From the NCBI RefSeq assembly GCF_018390635.1, contig NZ_JAHBGE010000007.1, positions 1-64,000 on the forward strand: a stretch of 64,000 nt of DNA. The letters are read 5' to 3'. Under the pieces are notes generated by a model that ran no database searches, had not been told where the DNA came from, and saw only the letters and a list, made by a program, of their open reading frames with translations. This stretch comes from Ancylobacter lacus. Lineage in GTDB: Bacteria > Pseudomonadota > Alphaproteobacteria > Rhizobiales > Xanthobacteraceae. Every line of letters starts with the position of its first letter. Position 1 is the stretch's first letter. A program made the position numbers and the translations under genes. Shown piece after piece: positions 59,001 to 64,000 of this stretch.

Positions 59001-61271
59001 TCAGACCGGCAGGAGCCGCGCCGCCGCGACCGCCGCCTGACCGAAGGCGAGCCCGCCATCATTGGCCGGCACCTGTTCGGGGAGCAGGACCTCCAGGCCG
59101 CCACGCGCGAGCCCCGCGGCGACACTTTCGAGCAGCAGCGTGTTCTGGAACACGCCGCCGGAGAGCGCGGCCGCGCGGACTCCATGTTCCGCCGCCAGCG
59201 ACGCCGCGAGGTTGACGAAGACCGCTGCCACGCCCTCGTGAAAGCGCCGGGCGATCAGCGCGACGTCCGTGCCCGCCGCCCGGTCGGCCAAGGCCGCCCG
59301 CCACATCGGCGCGGGATCGATCGCGATCAGGCCGTTCCTCGTCCGCGTAGCGAAGGGATAGGGCGGCTGCGGATCCGGCGCCGTCTCCGCCGCCGCCTGC
59401 AGCGCCATCGCCGCTTGCCCCTCGAAGCCGAGCCGCGCCGGCGCGAGGCCGAGCAGCGCCGCCATGGCGTCGAACAGCCGGCCGGCGGAACTCGCCAGCG
59501 GCGCGTTCAGGCCACGCGCGATCATGATACGCAGCGTCGCGGCGGGAAGCCCCTCGAACAGGTCGCCGGGCGTTTCGTCCGGGCCGAGCACGGCATCGAG
59601 ATGGGCCAGCAGCACGCGCCACGGCTCACGGCTCGCCGCGTCTCCCCCGGCCAGCGGGATCGGCTGCAGGCCCGCGAGCCGCCGGCTGCCGCGATAGTCG
59701 CAGAGCAGGATTTCCGCGCCCCAGATCGCGCCGTCCTCGCCGAGCCCCAGCCCGTCGAGCGCCACCCCGATCACGCGGCCGCCGTCGAGCGGCCAACCGT
59801 GCTCCGCCATGGTCGCGGCGATATGGGCGTGATGGTGCTGGATGGCGATCAGCGGCAGGCCCCGCTCGGCGGCCATCTCCGCACCGATCCGGCTGGGGCG
59901 GTAGCCGGGGTGCAGGTCGATGGCGATGGCGGCGGGCTGGTGCGCAAACAGGGCCGCGTGATCGGCCAGTGCCCGTTCGAACTCGTCCTGCGTCGCCGGC
60001 TCCTCAAGATCGCCGAGATGATGGGAGAGCAGCGACTTCCCGCCGAGGGTGAGGCATATGGCGCTCTTCAGGTCGCCACCCATCGCCAGCACGGGCGGGG
60101 CGCTGGCGAAGCCGGACGGCAGATCACGAGGGACAGGCGCCAGTCCGCGTCCGCGTCGCATCACCTGCAGACGGCCGGCAGCGACCTGCACGACGCTGTC
60201 ATCGAGCCGCCGAGCGATGGGACGGTCATGGGTGAGGAAGGCGTCGACGATGCCCGCCAGGCCGGACAAGGCGTCAGCGTCGCGAAAGATCTGCGGCTCG
60301 CTGGAACGGTTGCCGCTCGTCATGACCAGCGGCCGGCCCATGGCCTCCATCAGCCGGTGATGCAGCGGCGTATAGGGCAGCATCGCGCCGAGCCGGTTCT
60401 GGCCGGGGGCGACCGAGGGCGCGATCGCGGCACCAGGGTGCATCCGCAGCAGCACGATGGGAGCGGAGGGCCGGGCAAGGGCGGCATGCTCGGCCGCGCT
60501 CACCTCGCACAGCGCCTCCAGCATGGCGCGATCGCGGACCATGACGGCCAGCGGCTTTGCGGGACGGGACTTGCGGGCGCGCAGCTCCGCCACGCTTGCC
60601 GCGTTGGTGGCGTCGCAGGCTATGTGAAAACCGCCAATGCCCTTGATGGCGAGAATCTCACCACGCTCCAGCCGGGCCGCCGCGGCGAGAATGGGATCGT
60701 CGTCACCGTCCGGCACGAGGCGAGGCCCGCAGGCGGGACAGGCGATGGGCTGGGCGTGGAAACGCCGGTCGGCGGGGTTTTCGTATTCCGCCCGGCAGTC
60801 CGGACACATCGCGAAACCGCGCATGGTGGTGGTGGCGCGATCATAGGGCAGCCCCTCGACGATGGAGAAGCGCGGTCCGCAATCGGTGCAGTTGGTGAAG
60901 GCGTAGCGATGGCGGCGGGCGTCAGGATCGCGCATCTCGGCGAGGCAGGCGGGGCAGGTCGCGATATCCGCCACCACGCCGACGGACACCGTGCCCGGAG
61001 CGCTCGCGGCTATGGCAAAGCCGTGCCCCGCGAAAGGCCGGACGATCTCGCGGCTGACGCTGTCAACCTGTGCGAGCGGCGGGGCTTCCGCCCTCAGCGC
61101 GTGGACCAGCGCCTCCAGCGCCGCCGGTGTGCCCGACGCCACGATGACGACGGCATCACCGCGATTGCTGACCGCGCCGTCAATTCCAAGGCGCTGCGCC
61201 AGCCGCCACACGAAGGGACGAAAACCCACGCCCTGCACGACGCCGCGGACGATGATCTCCTCGGTGGGCAT
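59001..61271 (-). CDS. hypF: Carbamoyltransferase HypF
   Basis: A 756-residue protein. Residues 1-90 are the acylphosphatase domain (VRGVVQGVGFRPFVWRLA); next come two zinc motifs (CPACLAEM / CTDCG and CPDC / CPACG), a YrdC-like domain (LERGEILAIKGIGGFHIACDATN), and a Kae1-like C-terminal domain (IAIQHHHAHIAATMAEHG, AALSGGVFQNTLLLE). It uses carbamoyl phosphate and ATP to carbamoylate HypE for CN synthesis. It is 8 bases after hupV. ATG 61271 gives the usual beginning. Confidence 0.93.
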   Translation of the reverse strand: MPTEEIIVRGVVQGVGFRPFVWRLAQRLGIDGAVSNRGDAVVIVASGTPAALEALVHALRAEAPPLAQVDSVSREIVRPFAGHGFAIAASAPGTVSVGVVADIATCPACLAEMRDPDARRHRYAFTNCTDCGPRFSIVEGLPYDRATTTMRGFAMCPDCRAEYENPADRRFHAQPIACPACGPRLVPDGDDDPILAAAARLERGEILAIKGIGGFHIACDATNAASVAELRARKSRPAKPLAVMVRDRAMLEALCEVSAAEHAALARPSAPIVLLRMHPGAAIAPSVAPGQNRLGAMLPYTPLHHRLMEAMGRPLVMTSGNRSSEPQIFRDADALSGLAGIVDAFLTHDRPIARRLDDSVVQVAAGRLQVMRRGRGLAPVPRDLPSGFASAPPVLAMGGDLKSAICLTLGGKSLLSHHLGDLEEPATQDEFERALADHAALFAHQPAAIAIDLHPGYRPSRIGAEMAAERGLPLIAIQHHHAHIAATMAEHGWPLDGGRVIGVALDGLGLGEDGAIWGAEILLCDYRGSRRLAGLQPIPLAGGDAASREPWRVLLAHLDAVLGPDETPGDLFEGLPAATLRIMIARGLNAPLASSAGRLFDAMAALLGLAPARLGFEGQAAMALQAAAETAPDPQPPYPFATRTRNGLIAIDPAPMWRAALADRAAGTDVALIARRFHEGVAAVFVNLAASLAAEHGVRAAALSGGVFQNTLLLESVAAGLARGGLEVLLPEQVPANDGGLAFGQAAVAAARLLPV

Positions 61272-61279
61272 GTCGTCGC

Positions 61280-62752
61280 TCAATGCACCGTGCAGACCAT
61301 GCAGGGATCGAAGGAGCGCACGATGTGCTGCACCGCCACCGGCGTCGACTCGCCCGGCCGGATCGGCGCGCCGACCAGCGCGAGTTCGAGCGGCCCCGGC
61401 ACCCCGGCCGCGTCGCGCGGGGAGAAATTCCAGGTGGTCGGCGCGATGATCTGATAGCCGGCGATGCGGCCATTCTCCACCCGCAGCCAATGGCCCAGCG
61501 CGCCGCGGGCGGCCTCGGTGAGGCCCGCCGCGCGGCCGTGGCCCGGCATGGACCCTTGTGCGCACCAGCGTTCGCCGGGCCGCAGGGCATGGACCCAGCC
61601 TTCCATGGCGATCAAGGTTCGCGCCGTCTCCACCAGCCGGGCCACCACCCGCGCCTGTACGCTGCCTCCGGCGCGCCGCACCATGTCGCGGATCAGCGGA
61701 TGGCCGTCGACGATCTGCCGGGCGACGGCGCCGGTCTCGAACGGAAGGCCGCCGAGCCGCGGCGCCTTGCACCAGCTGTAACCGGTGTCGTCCTCGGCAT
61801 CGGGAAAGGTCGAGCCGTCGAAGGGATGATGCGGCCGCGTGCGACCCTCCATCCGCGCGTTGGTGTGATCCTCCGCAATGGCCGAGGTGTCCACGTCCCC
61901 CAGCCCCTCCCCGGTGAAGATGCCGCGCGCGTAGAGGGGGGCTTCCGTGCCGGGATAGGCGCCATAGCTGAGATAACGGTCATAGGCGCGGCCGAGACTG
62001 TCCAGCGCGAGGTCCGCGGCGATCTCGAGGAACAGCCGAAAGTCGCCCTCCGGCCCCGTTGCGCGCCAGCGCTCAAGCGCGGCGACGGAGTCCAGCTCGG
62101 CGACACGCTCCAGCTTCGCGCCGAAGAGCCGCTCCTCCAGGGCGCCACGCACCGCCCGCAGCGTCGCCGCGAGCCGCATCTTGTCCCGCGAATCCGCCCC
62201 GCGCGTCACCCCGCCGGGCTGGATCGCCAGCGTGTGCGGCCAGCGTCCGGCGAGCAGGCCCAGAATGTGCAGCAGCGTCGTGCGGGTCTCCAGGGCCGCG
62301 CGCACCGCCGTGCCCCGCGCCGCCTTGAAGCGCGCCTCGGCGCGCGGAAACCATGGCCGGTCGGCATAGAGCGCGCGGGCGAAGTCCGGCATGAAGAAGA
62401 CGTGGAAATGGCTGAGGTGGTCCGCGACATTCTCGGTCGCGACCAGCAGGTTGGTCGCCACCCGCCCGTTTTCGGTCGGCGCCAGCCCCTGCACGCCGGC
62501 CAGCGCCAGCGCGGCCGCATGCGATTGCGATACCGAGCAGATGCCGCAGATGCGCGGGGCGATCACCAGCGCGTCGCGCGGATCACGTCCTTCCAACAGG
62601 CGCTCGAAGCCGCGGAACAGCGGCGAGGACACGAAGGCCGCCTCGACCCTGCCTTGCGCCGCCTCCAGCCGCACTTCCAGGTCGCCCTCGACCCGGTTGA
62701 ACGGACCGACGACGAGGCGGGTCGTGCCCTCCGGCGCGCTGTTCGCGCTCAT
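61280..62752 (-). CDS. hupV: Regulatory (H2-sensing) hydrogenase large subunit
   Basis: A 490-residue large subunit related to HupL. L1 is RICGICSVSQSH and L2 is DPCMVCTVH, immediately followed by the stop codon, so there is no C-terminal peptide and no protease is needed. That is the hallmark of HupV/HoxC. It binds H2 in the cytoplasm and signals to HupT. It overlaps hupU by ATGA. Confidence 0.93.
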   Translation of the reverse strand: MSANSAPEGTTRLVVGPFNRVEGDLEVRLEAAQGRVEAAFVSSPLFRGFERLLEGRDPRDALVIAPRICGICSVSQSHAAALALAGVQGLAPTENGRVATNLLVATENVADHLSHFHVFFMPDFARALYADRPWFPRAEARFKAARGTAVRAALETRTTLLHILGLLAGRWPHTLAIQPGGVTRGADSRDKMRLAATLRAVRGALEERLFGAKLERVAELDSVAALERWRATGPEGDFRLFLEIAADLALDSLGRAYDRYLSYGAYPGTEAPLYARGIFTGEGLGDVDTSAIAEDHTNARMEGRTRPHHPFDGSTFPDAEDDTGYSWCKAPRLGGLPFETGAVARQIVDGHPLIRDMVRRAGGSVQARVVARLVETARTLIAMEGWVHALRPGERWCAQGSMPGHGRAAGLTEAARGALGHWLRVENGRIAGYQIIAPTTWNFSPRDAAGVPGPLELALVGAPIRPGESTPVAVQHIVRSFDPCMVCTVH

Positions 62753-63756
62753 CGGCGCTTGATGTCGCGCACGGCCGGCGGCACCACCACATGGTCGCTG
62801 GTCGCGTTCAGCCGCAACCGCTCGGGTGTGGCCGCCTTGGCCAGCGAGGACAGCGCGACGAACCAGGCCTTCGGCATGTCGGTGGGCAGGCCGACAGGGA
62901 TGCCGGCGATCTTCGGCGTCTCGACGAAGGCGTGGCCCGGCTCCTCGAATTCCGGCGCGGTACAGTTGATGCAGGCGTAGCCGCCGCGTGTGCAGGAGCC
63001 CTCCCCGTTCCACAGCCGCGTGTTGCAGTCGCCGTGGGCCTGGGTGCCGAGGCAGCCGAGATGCTCCATCATGCAGCCGAGATCGGACATCTTCTCCGCG
63101 CTCGCCTTGTACTCGTAGTACTCGTTGCGCGGGCAGCCATGATGGACGAGGTGGTCGGCGTAGAACCGCGGACGCCGGTAGACATCGAGATCGCCCGCAT
63201 CCAGCAGGCCGCTGGCGAGCAGCATCAGCGTCTCCGTCACCCAGTTCGGGTGCGTCGGACAGCCGGCGACATTGATGACCGGCATGCCGGAACGCGAGCG
63301 ATACGCGGCGCCCAGCGCCCCGCCCTCGCGACGCCCGTCATATTGCAGCCCGCAGGCATCGGTCGGATTGATGCCGGCGGCGGTGACGCCGCCATAGGCG
63401 GCGCAGGTGCCGACCGCGACGACGTTGTGCGCCACGGCGGCCAGACGACGCACCCAGTCGATGGTCGGGACGCCGGTGCCGGCGAGGATATGGAAGCGTC
63501 CGCTATTGTTCGGCCCCCGCAGCATCGCCCCCTCGACGCACAGCGCATCGAGCCGGATGTCGCCGGCAAGGACGCGCTCGAACACCGCAAGCGCCTCCGC
63601 TCCCGTCTCTTCGGAGAGCGTCGGGTGCCAGAGCATTCTGATGTCGGCGCTTTCCAGCGTGGTCGCGAGGTCGGGCGCCTCGGCGCACAGCATCGACATG
63701 GTGCAGCCGCCGCAGCCGCCCGACTGAATCCACAGCACGTTGAAACCGTCCGACAT
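62749..63756 (-). CDS. hupU: Regulatory (H2-sensing) hydrogenase small subunit
   Basis: A 335-residue small subunit. It begins directly with VLWIQSGGCGGCTMSMLCAE (cluster ligands C15 and C18) and has no Tat signal or membrane anchor, unlike HupS, so it stays in the cytoplasm. The remaining cluster cysteines are in HHGCPRNEYYEYKASAEKMSDLGCMMEHLGC, CNTRLWNGEGSCTRGGYACINC. It pairs with HupV and talks to HupT. Confidence 0.93.
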   Translation of the reverse strand: MSDGFNVLWIQSGGCGGCTMSMLCAEAPDLATTLESADIRMLWHPTLSEETGAEALAVFERVLAGDIRLDALCVEGAMLRGPNNSGRFHILAGTGVPTIDWVRRLAAVAHNVVAVGTCAAYGGVTAAGINPTDACGLQYDGRREGGALGAAYRSRSGMPVINVAGCPTHPNWVTETLMLLASGLLDAGDLDVYRRPRFYADHLVHHGCPRNEYYEYKASAEKMSDLGCMMEHLGCLGTQAHGDCNTRLWNGEGSCTRGGYACINCTAPEFEEPGHAFVETPKIAGIPVGLPTDMPKAWFVALSSLAKAATPERLRLNATSDHVVVPPAVRDIKRR

Positions 63757-63760
63757 CGGC

Positions 63761-64000
63761 CTACCCTCCCTGCGCCGCCGGCAGGGTCAGCGTCATGACC
63801 GCCCCGCCTTCGGGATGGTTCCCCGCCTCCAGCGTGCCGCCATGCTCCTGCACGATGCGGTAGCTTATCGACAGGCCAAGCCCGGTGCCCTTGCCAACCG
63901 GCTTGGTGGTGAAGAACGGGTCGAAGATGCGCGAAGCCATGTCGGCGGCGATGCCCGATCCCGTGTCGCGCAGGCTCAGCACGATATGCCCGTCCGCCGC
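63761..64000 (-). CDS. hupT: Sensor histidine kinase HupT, C-terminal end (partial)
   Basis: Only the last 79 residues are in the window. They are the ATP-binding end of a histidine kinase: [10 protein letters not shown] (G1), [21 protein letters not shown] (F and G2 boxes) and [11 protein letters not shown]. Position next to hupUV identifies HupT/HoxJ, which receives the H2 signal from HupUV and acts on HupR. Its stop lies 4 bases before hupU. Confidence 0.85.
   Translation of the reverse strand, partial: AADGHIVLSLRDTGSGIAADMASRIFDPFFTTKPVGKGTGLGLSISYRIVQEHGGTLEAGNHPEGGAVMTLTLPAAQGG

Noticed and set aside
1-64000. CRISPR arrays, rRNA or tRNA genes
   Set aside because: No regularly spaced repeat and no tRNA-like or rRNA-like sequence was noticed; a tRNA scan would settle it.

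Overview
The window is high-GC DNA from an alphaproteobacterium. The order hupTUV-hypF-hupSLC-hupDFG H(IJ)K-hypAB-hupR-hypCDE-hupE is the Rhodobacter/Azorhizobium arrangement, and with the organosulfur genes it points to Rhizobiales, probably Xanthobacteraceae (Azorhizobium, Xanthobacter, Ancylobacter or Starkeya). That placement is inferred from gene order and protein resemblance; no search was run. All translations, residue counts and alignments were made by eye.

Region 1 (1-17 kb), organosulfur uptake. An apparent insertion-sequence end at the left edge cuts a DHA2-type MFS gene (44-649). Then come tauABC on the + strand, an Rrf2 regulator, metQ-metI-metN with a 70-residue companion, a fragment of a second metQ, and a minus-strand operon sfnG / degenerate AMP-binding protein / livG-livH-livM / two paralogous binding proteins / livF. 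SfnG is an FMNH2-dependent dimethyl-sulfone monooxygenase, so the Liv-type porter may import a sulfone or sulfonate. tauABC and metNIQ each carry an upstream mini-ORF with Cys codons (MTWTCRRR and MTMCCRRLVRP), which look like cysteine-responsive leader peptides. AT-rich TAGA-type elements lie upstream of all three sulfur units.

Region 2 (17-32 kb), quaternary-amine-like cluster. Twelve collinear minus-strand genes, many with ATGA overlaps, encode two CocE/NonD serine hydrolases flanking a glycine-betaine/choline-type ABC porter, a nitrilase-family amidohydrolase, an MmgE/PrpD protein, a two-subunit HcnBC/OoxAB-like FAD dehydrogenase, a GlxA/GbdR-like regulator and a Rieske oxygenase of the betaine/carnitine/stachydrine demethylase kind. 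The gene set suggests import, ester or amide cleavage, and N-demethylation of an unidentified quaternary ammonium compound.

Region 3 (32-44.3 kb), probable lactam or cyclic-amide catabolism. It holds a polyamine-type ABC porter, HyuB/HyuA (the ATP-dependent hydantoinase/oxoprolinase/caprolactamase family), a class III omega-aminotransferase, a semialdehyde dehydrogenase and an FCD-type GntR regulator. The same operator-like word, TGTGATCACTRATC, sits in the three control regions, which suggests one GntR regulon.

Region 4 (44.4-64 kb), uptake [NiFe]-hydrogenase. Reading on the minus strand from the right edge: the H2-sensing kinase HupT (partial), the regulatory hydrogenase HupUV, HypF, a textbook sigma54 promoter, structural hupSLC, a terminator, the maturation genes hupD-F-G-H-IJ-K with hypAB, the NtrC-type regulator hupR, hypCDE, the HupE nickel permease and a small CBS protein. 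HupUV senses H2, HupT/HupR relays the signal, HupSLC oxidises H2 at the membrane, and the Hyp/Hup accessory proteins build the NiFe(CN)2CO centre.

No rRNA, tRNA or CRISPR array was seen.
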